From contig NZ_BAAAUX010000022.1 of NCBI RefSeq assembly GCF_039534165.1, positions 1 to 64,000 on the forward strand: a DNA stretch of 64,000 bases, given 5' to 3'. A program made the position numbers and the translations under genes. The notes beneath the pieces were generated by a model. It was not told the origin of the DNA, did not search any database, and saw only the letters and a program-made list of their open reading frames with translations. This stretch comes from Saccharopolyspora_D taberi (GTDB lineage Bacteria; Actinomycetota; Actinomycetes; Mycobacteriales; Pseudonocardiaceae). Shown piece after piece: positions 33,068 through 41,970 of this stretch; position 1 is the first letter of the stretch; each line of letters begins with the position of its first letter.

Positions 33068-34261
33068 ATGCCGCGCGACTACGTCCCGGCCGACATCGCG
33101 GGTCTGGGTTTCGACCCGGAACTGCGGGACATGCTGCACAACGAACCGGTGGCAAGGGTCCGCCTCGCCTACGGCCAGGGCGAGGCGTGGATCGTGACCC
33201 GCTACGAGGACGTCAAGTTCGTCACCTCCGACGCGCGGTTCAGCCGGGCCGCGGTGATCGGCGCACCGACACCGCTGATGACCAAGCACCGGATCCCGGC
33301 GGACCGCGCGGTGAGCTTCTCCGACCCGCCCGAGCACGCCCGGGTGCGCCGGGTCGTGGCCAAGGCGTTCGCGCAGCGCAACGTCGAGCAGATCCGGCGC
33401 CGCACCGAGCTGACGCTCAACGACCTCGTGGACGCCATGCTGGCCGCGGGGCCGCCCGCCGACATCATCGGGCACGTGACCTCGCCGTTCCCGATGGCCG
33501 TGGTCGGCGAACTCCTCGGGATTCCGCAGACCGAGCACGCCTGGCTGACCGACTGCGCGACCACGGTCCTGACCAAGACCCGCGACCAGGCCGCGGTCGA
33601 CCGGGTCAACCGGATCAAAAGCGACGTCTCCGCCTACTTCCTCGCCCAGGCCGAGCGACGCCGCACCGAGCCGCGCGACGACCTGCTGACGGTGCTCGCC
33701 GAGGCCCGCGACCGGGGCGAGATCGACGACGAGGAGCTGACCGCGCTGACCCTGCTGGTGGCGCTGAACGGATGGCACGGCGTCCGCAACAACAGCTCGA
33801 ACATGGTCTACCTGCTGCTCACCGAACCCGGGCTGCAGGAGCGCCTGCTCACCGAGCCCGGCGCGGTTCCCCGTGCGGTGGAAGAACTTCTGCGCTTCAT
33901 CCCGCACAAGAACGGCGTCGGGATCCCCCGGATCGCGACCGAGGACGTGGACATCCGGGGCGTGCGCATCCGCGCGGGCGACGTCGTGCACGTCTCCTAC
34001 GTCTGCGCGAACTGGGACCCCGAGGTGTTCGCCGAACCGGAACGGATCGACATCGACCGGCCGGACGTCCAGCACCTGGCGTTCGGCCACGGGACGCACT
34101 ACTGCATGGGACCGCTGCTGGCCAGGATGGAGCAACAGCTGCTGATGTCCACGCTGCTCAACCGGCTGCCGAGCCTCCGGCTCGCGGTCGCGCCCGACGA
34201 GGTCCGCTGGCAACCGGACGCGCTGATCCGCGGTCCGGTCGAGCTTCCCGTGGAGTGGTGA
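33068..34261 (+). CDS. Cytochrome P450 of the rppA pigment operon
   Basis: 397 aa. The haem ligand is Cys346 in FGHGTHYCMG, the ExxR pair is Glu273/Arg276 in VEELLRF, and the C-helix contains DPPEHARVRR. The I helix, normally (A/G)Gx(D/E)T(T/S), reads N234-G-W-H-G-V239, so the acid-alcohol pair for proton delivery is absent; I judged this by matching the flanking helix. It lies two bases after rppA and overlaps the cupin gene by one base. The likely role is oxidative coupling or hydroxylation of the naphthalene product, as for rppA-linked P450s (P450mel, CYP158). Confidence 0.93.
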   Translation: MPRDYVPADIAGLGFDPELRDMLHNEPVARVRLAYGQGEAWIVTRYEDVKFVTSDARFSRAAVIGAPTPLMTKHRIPADRAVSFSDPPEHARVRRVVAKAFAQRNVEQIRRRTELTLNDLVDAMLAAGPPADIIGHVTSPFPMAVVGELLGIPQTEHAWLTDCATTVLTKTRDQAAVDRVNRIKSDVSAYFLAQAERRRTEPRDDLLTVLAEARDRGEIDDEELTALTLLVALNGWHGVRNNSSNMVYLLLTEPGLQERLLTEPGAVPRAVEELLRFIPHKNGVGIPRIATEDVDIRGVRIRAGDVVHVSYVCANWDPEVFAEPERIDIDRPDVQHLAFGHGTHYCMGPLLARMEQQLLMSTLLNRLPSLRLAVAPDEVRWQPDALIRGPVELPVEW

Positions 34262-34776
34262 TGACCGGACTCATCGTCCCGCCCGGCGAGGGGCGCACGA
34301 TCACGACCGGAGCGCAGCAGGTGACGTTCAAGGTCACCGACGACGAGACGGCGGCGGCGTCGAGCTTCGAGGTCGTCGTCCCGCCCGGTTTCGACGTCGG
34401 CGCGCACGTGCACAAGACGAGCCAAGAGCTCTTCTACGTGCTTGACGGCGAACTCGACCTGCTCGCGTTCGAACCGATCACGCGCACCGGTCCGAACTGG
34501 ACCGAGTGGGAAAGCGCTACGGGACAACGAGTTCACCGTGCCGGGCCGGGCAGCGTCATGTTCGTCCCGCCTGGGTGTCCGCACGCGTTCCGCAACCCCA
34601 CCGCGGAACCGGCGAAGATGTTCTTCCAGTCGGCGCCGCCCACCAACCACGAGCGGTATTTCGAGGAACTGCTGGAGATCCTGGATGCGCCGGGCGAGAT
34701 CGACTTCACCGCTATCGAGGAACTCCGGCGGCGCAATGACATCGAGCAGCTGACGCCGCTCAAGTTCGACGGCTGA
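34261..34776 (+). CDS. Cupin-domain protein of the rppA operon
   Basis: 171 aa, single cupin barrel. Motif 1 is GFDVGAHVHKTSQELFYVLD GE with His-x-His and a Glu; motif 2 is PGSVMFVPPGCPHAFRNP with the third His. All metal ligands are therefore present. The start ATG shares its A with the stop of the P450 gene, showing translational coupling. Probably a cytoplasmic quinone-forming monooxygenase or dioxygenase that acts on the RppA product, for example oxidation to flaviolin; this role is inferred from the operon. Confidence 0.9.
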   Translation: MTGLIVPPGEGRTITTGAQQVTFKVTDDETAAASSFEVVVPPGFDVGAHVHKTSQELFYVLDGELDLLAFEPITRTGPNWTEWESATGQRVHRAGPGSVMFVPPGCPHAFRNPTAEPAKMFFQSAPPTNHERYFEELLEILDAPGEIDFTAIEELRRRNDIEQLTPLKFDG

Positions 34777-34778
34777 CC

Positions 34779-34816
34779 CCGGTGTGGCGGTGCTGTCCGA
34801 GGCACCGCCACACCGG
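34779..34816. terminator. Long bidirectional terminator hairpin
   Basis: A 15-bp perfect stem (CCGGTGTGGCGGTGC / GCACCGCCACACCGG) with an 8-base loop, between the convergent cupin (stop 34776) and acylase (stop 34823) genes. Confidence 0.85.
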
Positions 34817-34822
34817 TAATCC

Positions 34823-37669
34823 TCAGCGGTGGGCCGGGAACTCGACCACCTGCTGGTAGGTCGGCCGGTTCTGCCAGCTGATCTTCTCCTGGCTGATCCC
34901 GCCGATCTTGCTGTGCACGATCGAGTCGGCGCACCACTGGTCGCCGGCCTCGCAGTCGGCGTCTCCCGGGTACGTCTCCTCCGACGGGGCCGCCTCCGCC
35001 TGCCGCAGCGTGTCCAGCAGCATCTGGCGGCACGCGGACAGATCACCGTCCCCGCACATCGGGCGGTCGAAACCGCCTGCCACGGGATCGCCCAGCACGC
35101 CCCGGATGTCCTTGGACACCTGGCCGAACCAGCCGTGCTGGAACGCCGAACCCTGGTGCCCCTGCCCGACGTGCAGGCCGGGTTCGCCGTTCTGCCAGCC
35201 CGACGGCGACTCGTTGATGCCCATCACGTCGGTCAGGGCGCCGTAGGCGTCCGGGCCGAGTGAAGGCTCGAACTCACCTCGCACCAGCAGCGGCCACCAG
35301 GCGTCCATCAGCTCGATCGCGTCGGCGTGGGCGTAGGTCTTGCTGCCCGGTTCGGTCTCCGTCCGCTTGCCGCCATCGGCCTGCCACGCCCGCAGCCGCT
35401 CGACCAGCTCCGCGGTCCGCGGATCGGTCACGGGCGCGCTGTCGATCACCCGCAGCAGGTCCGGGAGGTTCCGCTCCGCGCGTAAGTCGGTGACCCCCGC
35501 ATCGGCCATGGCCTGGGTCAGGTTGACCCGGTTCACCTTGCCGCCGCCGGCGATCAGGTCCCGCACCCGCCCGTCGAGCAGATCTCCGCGTTGCACGGCT
35601 GTCATCTCCAGGCCGGCGGCGGTCATGTCCTGCGCCTGCTTGTTGTTCCAGCTGATGTAGAAGTCCTGGTTGACCGAGTTCGGATGTTCGGCGAAGGCCG
35701 TGTAGTCGGCGGTGTTGTCCGCCGGGTTCCAGCCCTGCCACTCGAACGCGGGATCCGAGACGACCGGCATGCTCGGGTCCACAGTGGGTGGTCGGACGAC
35801 GTTGGCACCGGAGTTGAAGTACGCGGTGTCCTTCGAATCCGCGTAGAACCAGTTGAAGGTGTAGTTGATGTCGTGCGCCGCGCGCTGGAAGGTCTCCGCC
35901 GAGTTCACCGCTCCGGGGTCGTTGAACTTCTGGAACCCGATGATCGAGTCGACCTCGTGCATGAAGGTGGAGCGAGCCGTCGTGTAGGCGACCGGCTTCC
36001 CGCCCACGGTCGCGCGGTGGGTCACCGGGCCGTAGCGGGTGCGGAAGGACACCAGCCGGTAGGAACCGGCCGGGGTGTCGTCGCCGAGGTTCGGTTCCCA
36101 GGCGTTCTTGCGCTCGACGGTCTGCATCGGCAGGCATTCGCCGCGGAACAGGTAGTAGTTCGAATCCCTGGTGACCGGCGCTCCGCTCGGTTCGCACAGC
36201 TCGACGGCGTAGGTGTCGATGATGTCCTGCGCCGCCGTCGTCGCGCTCCACGAGTAGTCCTGACCGCGACCGAGCAGGGTGTAGAAGCTCAGCCCGGCGA
36301 AGGAAGCGCCCTTGGACGAGATGCCAGGCCCCTGAAGCTCCTGGAGCGTCAGCAGCTGCGGAGAGAAGTACCCGGTCTGCGGGCCGAAAACGGCGACCGG
36401 GTGGCCGCTCTCGGTGTGCGCGCCGGAAACCACGAGGGCGTTGGACATCCCCCTCGGCTCCGCCATCGCACCCGGCGCGACGCCGTCGTCGAACATGCCC
36501 CGCAACGGAGCGACCGGATCGCTGATCTCACCCGGTGGCAACGGCGGCCGGGTCGTGGAATCCGGCTGTGTGTCGGGCTCCTCCCGGGTCGCCGAGCCGG
36601 TCGGGTCGAACACCAGCTGCTGGGGGATCACCGATCCCCTGTCGGGCATCGCCGCGCCCTGCGGGTTCGCCGGCGACTGGGCGTACGGGAACGACTGTCC
36701 ATCGTGGAGCGTGGAGATCGCCTCCGGGTCGTTCTCGGCGCGGAACGCCCGCCACACCTCCTCGCCCCGCTCCGGACCGAACCGCTCGTGCAACGACATG
36801 CGGGCCACGGCGTTCTGCACCTCGTTGCCGCCACCGCCGCCGAACTGCGCACCGACCAGCGACGCCAGCACCACGAGGTCGGTGAGCTTGAAGGGCTCGA
36901 TCCGGCCCTCGTTGGTGATCGCGTCGATGTGCCCGGTCGCCACGTACTCGCCCGGGAAGTACCGGCCGCTGTGGGACTGCTGGATGTAGGTGTTGATCCC
37001 ATCCACATAGGACTGCGCGTCGGCCAGGGCGCGCTTGCCCGCCTCGCCGTGCTGGGCGGCGCTGTCGATCTGGGCCTGGAGCTCCTGCTCGGTGTAGGGC
37101 GAGCTGGCGAAGAAGCGCTGCTCCAGCTGGCGGTTCGCCTCCGCGCCACCGGCGAACGGCGTCACCTCACCTCGCCCGGCGCGGCGCATGGCGTCCATCA
37201 GGAACAGCTTGTCCTCGGCGGTCGCGTACCCCGCGCCGAAGGTGGTTCCGGACCGGGTGGTGCCGTAGATGTGCGGAATCCCCGCCGTTTTGTCGCGCAC
37301 GACGGTGACGTCCGCGCGGGGCTGGTACCTGCGCTCCACCTGGTCGTCGGGCACGCCGAACGAGTTGTCGTTGAAGAACTCGTCGATGGTGCCGGTGGTC
37401 AGCTCGCGGTAACCGGGCACCAGCTGGTCGTACTTGCCGATCTGGTCGTCGGAATGCTTCGGGCGGGTGCCGAACAGCATGTGCGCGGCCAGCTCGGCCA
37501 GCGTCGCGTTGCCGTTCTGCCCGGGAGGGAGGATGTGGTGGCACTGGTCGCCGCAGTAGTCGGTGACCGGCGGCGGAGCGGGTTCGGCGGCCGAGACCGG
37601 CGCCGCCAGCAGCGAACCCACCACCGCCGCGGCACCGGCCACCGCCACGACGCGCTGACGTCGAGACAT
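34823..37669 (-). CDS. Secreted penicillin acylase family Ntn-hydrolase
   Basis: 948 aa, exported by a cleavable signal peptide (RRQRVVAVAGAAAVVGSLLA, cut near VSAAEP). It belongs to the penicillin amidase/acyl-homoserine-lactone acylase family, which hydrolyses amide bonds and matures by self-cleavage. The new N-terminal nucleophile is predicted as Ser409 in PRGMSNALVVSG. The residue before it is Met, where Gly is usual. Downstream, AVFGPQTGYFSPQLL replaces the common NDPH loop, and SWSATTAAQDIIDTYAVEL carries the oxyanion region. The substrate could be beta-lactams, N-acyl amino acids, lipopeptides or signal molecules. It is a monocistronic gene with the LysR-type gene upstream on the same strand. 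Confidence 0.9.
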   Translation of the reverse strand: MSRRQRVVAVAGAAAVVGSLLAAPVSAAEPAPPPVTDYCGDQCHHILPPGQNGNATLAELAAHMLFGTRPKHSDDQIGKYDQLVPGYRELTTGTIDEFFNDNSFGVPDDQVERRYQPRADVTVVRDKTAGIPHIYGTTRSGTTFGAGYATAEDKLFLMDAMRRAGRGEVTPFAGGAEANRQLEQRFFASSPYTEQELQAQIDSAAQHGEAGKRALADAQSYVDGINTYIQQSHSGRYFPGEYVATGHIDAITNEGRIEPFKLTDLVVLASLVGAQFGGGGGNEVQNAVARMSLHERFGPERGEEVWRAFRAENDPEAISTLHDGQSFPYAQSPANPQGAAMPDRGSVIPQQLVFDPTGSATREEPDTQPDSTTRPPLPPGEISDPVAPLRGMFDDGVAPGAMAEPRGMSNALVVSGAHTESGHPVAVFGPQTGYFSPQLLTLQELQGPGISSKGASFAGLSFYTLLGRGQDYSWSATTAAQDIIDTYAVELCEPSGAPVTRDSNYYLFRGECLPMQTVERKNAWEPNLGDDTPAGSYRLVSFRTRYGPVTHRATVGGKPVAYTTARSTFMHEVDSIIGFQKFNDPGAVNSAETFQRAAHDINYTFNWFYADSKDTAYFNSGANVVRPPTVDPSMPVVSDPAFEWQGWNPADNTADYTAFAEHPNSVNQDFYISWNNKQAQDMTAAGLEMTAVQRGDLLDGRVRDLIAGGGKVNRVNLTQAMADAGVTDLRAERNLPDLLRVIDSAPVTDPRTAELVERLRAWQADGGKRTETEPGSKTYAHADAIELMDAWWPLLVRGEFEPSLGPDAYGALTDVMGINESPSGWQNGEPGLHVGQGHQGSAFQHGWFGQVSKDIRGVLGDPVAGGFDRPMCGDGDLSACRQMLLDTLRQAEAAPSEETYPGDADCEAGDQWCADSIVHSKIGGISQEKISWQNRPTYQQVVEFPAHR

Positions 37670-37829
37670 GCGCGGGTCCCTTCGTTGGTGACGTGGCGCA
37701 CGCTAGTGAATCGGGATGAAAAACGAAATGGATTCACATTTAGATTACTCCGAATGCCGCAGCCCGGGTGCCCGACCTCGCGCGACAGGACCGGAATCGC
37801 CTGCGGTGCGGGGAAAAGCACTCCCGCGC
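37670..37829. other. Intergenic region upstream of the acylase gene
   Basis: 160 bases. It includes an AT-rich part (AATGGATTCACATTTAGATT at 37728-37747) that on the minus strand is the likely acylase promoter and possible LysR target. Confidence 0.45.
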
Positions 37830-38891
37830 TCAGGACACCTCAAGGCCCTTCCAGCGGGCGTTCTCCAGCGACAGCGCGTCCCACAGCCGGTTCAGCGGGT
37901 GGTCCGGGGTGTAGGACTCCCGCTCGCCGCGCCGGGTGAACGCCCCCACCAGGACCTCCAGCTTCGGCTCCAGGTCGTTGACCAGCTCGACCGTGCGCAG
38001 CCCCTGCCCCTCCGGCATCCGGCCGTCGTCGGCGGCCTCCCCTATCCCCTGGGTCACCAGCATGCACGCGTGCAGCAGGTCCGAGCGCAGCAGCTCGAAG
38101 CCGTAGCGCACGTCGTCGATCTCGGCGGCGATGTCGAGTTTGGACCGGAACTCCGGGCCGAACCAGCCCCGGAGGAATCCCGAGATCAGTCCGCTGCTGG
38201 GGATCACCAGCGGCAGGGTCGGCAGTTCCCGCGCACCGAGCGAGTTCCCGAGCAGCGGGCTCTCGGGCAGGTTCGTCACCAGCGTCAGCCCGCTGCGGCG
38301 CCACTCCATCACGTCGTAGGGCAGCAGTCCCTCGTCCGGACCGCTGTGCGTGAGCGCGCTGCCGCAGACCAGGTCCACCTGCTTGTCCCGCAGCGCCGAG
38401 AGCAGATCCCTCGTGCGCAGGTGCACGATCTTGAGCTCGACCCCGCGCTGGTGGAACTCGTCGGAGATGTGCTCGGCCGCGTTCGCCAAAAAACCGAGCG
38501 TGAACCTGGTGGTACCGACGGTGATCGTCTCACCGAGCAGCCTGCGCGATTCGTCCACGCCGTCCAGCCAGTCGTCCAGCGTCTTGCGGGCGATCTCGAC
38601 GAATGCCTTGCCACTGCCGGTGAACAGCACGTCCTTGCCACGCCCCTGCTTGAGCACCAGCTGTTCACCGCACAGCTCCCGGAAGTTCCGGTTGAGCGTG
38701 TCGAGCTGCTTCTGCACGCTGGACTGCTCGCGGCCGAGAGCTCGGGCGGCGCGCAGCGCGGTTCCCTCCTCGTACACCACGACCAGGGTTCTGAGCTGGT
38801 CCATTGTGGTGTCGAGCAGCGCCGCCGACGTGTTGAGCAGCCTGCTCCGGCCGTCCGGCGACGGCAGCCTCAGGGGTCCGGGTAACGGCAT
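37830..38891 (-). CDS. LysR-type transcriptional regulator
   Basis: 353 aa. A 28-residue N-terminal extension precedes the winged helix (MDQLRTLVVVYEEGTALRAA, RALGREQSSVQKQLDTLNRN; residues 30-69). The effector domain starts at about residue 115 (LLGETITVGTTRFTLGF) and has the usual two subdomains (ELKIVHLRTRDLLSALRDKQ, VDLVCGSALTH). The ATG at 38891 follows AAGGACC. It lies directly upstream of the acylase gene in the same direction, which makes that gene a possible target, although LysR genes more often face their targets divergently. Confidence 0.87.
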   Translation of the reverse strand: MPLPGPLRLPSPDGRSRLLNTSAALLDTTMDQLRTLVVVYEEGTALRAARALGREQSSVQKQLDTLNRNFRELCGEQLVLKQGRGKDVLFTGSGKAFVEIARKTLDDWLDGVDESRRLLGETITVGTTRFTLGFLANAAEHISDEFHQRGVELKIVHLRTRDLLSALRDKQVDLVCGSALTHSGPDEGLLPYDVMEWRRSGLTLVTNLPESPLLGNSLGARELPTLPLVIPSSGLISGFLRGWFGPEFRSKLDIAAEIDDVRYGFELLRSDLLHACMLVTQGIGEAADDGRMPEGQGLRTVELVNDLEPKLEVLVGAFTRRGERESYTPDHPLNRLWDALSLENARWKGLEVS

Positions 38892-39321
38892 GGTCCTTCT
38901 CGCTTTCGAGTGCGGCGAACAAGGAGTGTAGACCCCGCAACTGATCCCCACTTCACATCAAATTATCCGGGGAATTCTTTGCCGCAGACCTGGAATCGCT
39001 TGCAGCTCAATGCAATGATCTCCGCGGCTCGGACGGCCGATGGTTTCGAACGGATAACGTTCGCACCGGGAGCAGAACCCGCGGCAGCGGGCGTACGTCT
39101 GGGTCTTCGCAAGCAACGAGACCGCGGTGCGCCGGCGCAGCGCGGCTCGGTGGAAGGAATTCCCGAAACACCACGCGCGCACGAGTCGCGGCGGACCACG
39201 CGGTCGCGCCGCGGATTCGTCGCGAGATCCGGGCCCGCTTCCCCCAAGCGTTCCCGGAATTCCCAGCTGCGCGCGGTGCCGGATCCTGCCGTTTTCCGAT
39301 CCCCCAAGGAGAAGTAGGACA
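38892..39321. other. Intergenic stretch without a supported gene
   Basis: 430 bases between divergent genes. It is less GC-biased than the coding DNA around it near 38940-39010 (AACTGATCCCCACTTCACAT). Frames of up to 135 codons exist on both strands, but none has a ribosome binding site, codon bias or recognisable sequence. It presumably contains the promoters of the LysR-type gene and the membrane protein gene. Confidence 0.5.
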
Positions 39322-39915
39322 GTGACGTACTCGCAGACCGCCCCGGCGCACGGCGGGGCCCCGGCCGGACCCCCGAAGCGGCCGGTGATGCTGCTCGTGC
39401 TGCAGATCGTCGGCGCGATCGCCGTGCTGCTGCCGCTGATCAGCTCGATCATGATCTACGCCGGTGGCCGCGGCCTGGCCGAGGACAACGTGGAGAAGGC
39501 GCTCGACTCCTACAGCTGGCTGTTCGAGGCCAGCGGTGTGAGCACCGACGACGTCATGTCCCTGAAGGAGAGCTGGCCCGAGATGTGGGACCAGATGATC
39601 GACGGCTACGCCGCCCAGCTGGGCGTCTGGGCCGGGATCGAGATCTTCTTCAGCGTCGTGATGCTGATCTGGGTCGTCTTCGCCCGCCACACCTGGGCCC
39701 GGGTGCTGATCACCATCTTCGCCCTCATCAACGCGCTGGTGCACCTGATCTTCGTCTCGGTGTCCTCCCCGCCGGACTCGATCGAGATCATGATGGTGAT
39801 CGCGATGGTGGTGAACCTGGTCGCGCTGGTGCTGTGCTGGATGCCGCCGGTGCTGCGCTACGCCAAGGCGCTCAAGCTGGCCAAGATGGCGCAGGCGGCC
39901 GGTTTCGCCCGCTGA
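39322..39915 (+). CDS. Hypothetical membrane protein, four predicted helices
   Basis: 197 aa. The GTG at 39322 follows GGAG ten bases upstream. A proline/glycine-rich cytoplasmic N-terminus (SQTAPAHGGAPAGPPKRP) precedes four membrane segments: VMLLVLQIVGAIAVLLPLIS, GVWAGIEIFFSVVMLIWVVF, VLITIFALINALVHLIFVSV and IMMVIAMVVNLVALVLCWMP. The loop between helices 1 and 2 is about 60 residues, acidic, and probably outside. The family is not recognised. It is a single gene closed by the hairpin at 39991-40019. Confidence 0.78.
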   Translation: MTYSQTAPAHGGAPAGPPKRPVMLLVLQIVGAIAVLLPLISSIMIYAGGRGLAEDNVEKALDSYSWLFEASGVSTDDVMSLKESWPEMWDQMIDGYAAQLGVWAGIEIFFSVVMLIWVVFARHTWARVLITIFALINALVHLIFVSVSSPPDSIEIMMVIAMVVNLVALVLCWMPPVLRYAKALKLAKMAQAAGFAR

Positions 39916-39990
39916 CACCGGGTCCGTCCACAACGGACCCGTCTGCAGCCGGGGCCGCCGTCGGGAGCCCGGCGAGCCCCGGCCCGCTTC

Positions 39991-40019
39991 CGGCCCGGCA
40001 CCTTCGAGGTGCCGGGCCG
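39991..40019. terminator. Bidirectional terminator hairpin
   Basis: A 13-bp perfect stem CGGCCCGGCACCT / AGGTGCCGGGCCG with loop TCG, between convergent genes ending at 39915 and 40031. Confidence 0.85.
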
Positions 40020-40030
40020 TTCGGCGGTTC

Positions 40031-40894
40031 TCAGGCGGCCCGGAGCCGCTGGCGCTGGGTGCCGAGCCCGTCGATCTCCAGCTCCATCACGTCGCCCGCG
40101 GCGAGGTAGGGGAACCGGCCCGACATCGCGACGCCCTCCGGGGTTCCGGTGTTGACCAGATCACCGGGCTCCAGCGTGACGTACTGGGACAGGTGCCGGA
40201 TGATCTCGGCCACCGCGAAGATCATGTCGGCCGTGCTGGACTCCTGCCTGGCCTGCCCGTTGACCCGGGTCCGCAGGCCGAGCCGCTGCGGGTCGCCGAG
40301 GTCCTCGGCGGGAACCAGCCACGGACCGACCGGGTTGAACGTCTCGTGGCACTTGCCCTTCGACCACTGCCCGCCGGACTGCTCGATCTGGAACGCCCGC
40401 TCCGAGACGTCGTTGGACACGACGAAGCCCGCGACGCACTCCGCCGCCTGCTCGGCGCTGTCGAGGTACCGGGCGCGGCGGCCGATCACGGCACCGAGCT
40501 CGACCTCCCAGTCGGTGCGGGTGCTCCCGCGCGGGATCACCACGTCGTCGTAGGGACCGACCACGGTGTTCGGGTGCTTGAGAAACAGGATCGGCACCTC
40601 GGGAGGCGTCGAACCGGACTCGGCGGCGTGCGCGGCGTAGTTCTGGCCGATGCACAGCACCGCGCCCGGCCGCGCGATGGGCGCGCCGACCCGCAGACCG
40701 GTGCCGTCGGCGGGGTCGTGCACCTCGGTGAGCTCGCCTGCGGCCAGGGCCGCCCGGGTGCGGGCGAACCCGTCTCCCCCGAGGAACCCGGCGTCGATGT
40801 CGGCGGTGACGGTGGACAGATCGAACAGCCGGCCCTGCTCGTCCGCCACGTGCGGTCGTTCGGCCCCGACCGGGCCCAACCTCAGAAACCTCAT
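40031..40894 (-). CDS. Fumarylacetoacetate hydrolase family protein
   Basis: 287 aa. The FAH fold core is clear: GAVLCIGQNYAAHAAESG, ILFLKHPNTVVGPYDDVVIP, and metal-binding acidic residues in DWEVELGAVIGRRARYL. SNDVSERAFQ and LEPGDLVNTGTPEGVAM are the late conserved loops. Family members hydrolyse or isomerise acylpyruvates and related diketo acids (for example 2-hydroxyhepta-2,4-dienedioate isomerase or acylpyruvase). The exact substrate is open. The ATG at 40894 has AAGGAG five bases upstream. The gene is on the same strand as the nucleoside hydrolase pair but 143 bases away, so it may be separate. Confidence 0.9.
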   Translation of the reverse strand: MRFLRLGPVGAERPHVADEQGRLFDLSTVTADIDAGFLGGDGFARTRAALAAGELTEVHDPADGTGLRVGAPIARPGAVLCIGQNYAAHAAESGSTPPEVPILFLKHPNTVVGPYDDVVIPRGSTRTDWEVELGAVIGRRARYLDSAEQAAECVAGFVVSNDVSERAFQIEQSGGQWSKGKCHETFNPVGPWLVPAEDLGDPQRLGLRTRVNGQARQESSTADMIFAVAEIIRHLSQYVTLEPGDLVNTGTPEGVAMSGRFPYLAAGDVMELEIDGLGTQRQRLRAA

Positions 40895-41037
40895 CTCGCT
40901 CCTTCTGCTCGCGATGACGCCGCGCGGACCGCCCTGGCTCGGCCGGGAGGGGCGTCGCCCCACGACCAGGCCGGTCCGGCGCAGCCTCCCGACTTTCCAC
41001 GGTCGGGGCAGGTCTGGCAAGGGGTCGACCCGGCCGA

Positions 41038-41970
41038 TCAGCGGTAGGCGGCCAGCGCGCCGACCACCAGGTCCCAGAACCGGTCGGCGTCGAGCCCGAG
41101 CGCCACGTCGGCGTTCGGCGCTCGCCCGGTCCGCCTCGCGAGGTCGGCGACGGTCGCACCGGCGGTCAAGTCGCCCCGCGTCTCGACCTCGACGTTCACC
41201 CGGACCGTCCGCACCAGCGACGGATCGGCGACCCGGGCGACGGCGACCGGATCGTGCAGCGGCGGGGCCTCGAAGCCGAACACCTCGCGGTAGGTCGAGC
41301 CGAAGAAGGTCATGAGGTCGACCGCGATGTCCCCGACGGTGGTGCCGAGAGAGCGCAGTCGGGCGAGGACATCAGGAGTCACCAACGCCTGGTGGGTGAC
41401 GTCGAGCCCGCACATCGTCACCGGCAGTCCGGACCTGAACACGATCCGTGCCGCTTCCGGGTCGGTGGCGGCGTTGAACTCGGCCAGCGGTGTGACGTTG
41501 CCGCGCCCGGTGCTCCCGCCCATCCACGAGATCTCCCGGATCCGCCCGGTGATCTCCGGATGGGCCAGCAGGAGCGCGGCCACGTTGGTCAGCGGCCCGG
41601 CCGCGACCACCGCGACCGGCGACTCCGCCTCGGCGAGCGTGCGCCGCAGCAGCTCGACCCCGCCCACCTCGCTCGGCCGGACGGTGGTCGGGCCCCACTC
41701 GGGGCCGTCGAGCCCGGACTCCCCGTGCACGTCAGCGGCCACCCGCAGCCGCCGGACCAGCGGCCCGGACGCACCAGCGGCCACCGGCACGTCGGTCACC
41801 CCGGCGACCGAGAGCACCCGGCAGGCGTTGCGCGTCACCTTCTCCAGCGACTGGTTCCCGCCGACGGTGGTGACGGCCCGCAGATCGAGCGCGTCGGACG
41901 CCGCCGCGAGCAGGATCGCGATCGCGTCGTCGTGCCCGGGATCGCAGTCCAGCACCACCGGAACGGTCAT
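41038..41970 (-). CDS. Nucleoside hydrolase (inosine-uridine preferring type)
   Basis: Cleaves the N-glycosidic bond of ribonucleosides. 310 aa. The calcium-binding N-terminal signature DCDPGHDDAIAILLA is at residues 7-21, with the motif VTTVGGNQSLEKVTRNA following. The later conserved residues are in ISWMGGSTGRGNVTPLAEFN and APPLHDPVAVARVADP (active-site His/Asp). The start overlaps the psuG stop as ATGA (41967-41970), so the pair is translationally coupled. Substrate preference (purine, pyrimidine or modified nucleoside) cannot be fixed. Confidence 0.92.
   Translation of the reverse strand: MTVPVVLDCDPGHDDAIAILLAAASDALDLRAVTTVGGNQSLEKVTRNACRVLSVAGVTDVPVAAGASGPLVRRLRVAADVHGESGLDGPEWGPTTVRPSEVGGVELLRRTLAEAESPVAVVAAGPLTNVAALLLAHPEITGRIREISWMGGSTGRGNVTPLAEFNAATDPEAARIVFRSGLPVTMCGLDVTHQALVTPDVLARLRSLGTTVGDIAVDLMTFFGSTYREVFGFEAPPLHDPVAVARVADPSLVRTVRVNVEVETRGDLTAGATVADLARRTGRAPNADVALGLDADRFWDLVVGALAAYR

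Noticed and set aside
38910..39317. A 135-codon plus-strand frame in the 430-base intergenic region.
   Set aside because: No ribosome binding site, no codon bias and no recognisable sequence; it is treated as non-coding.
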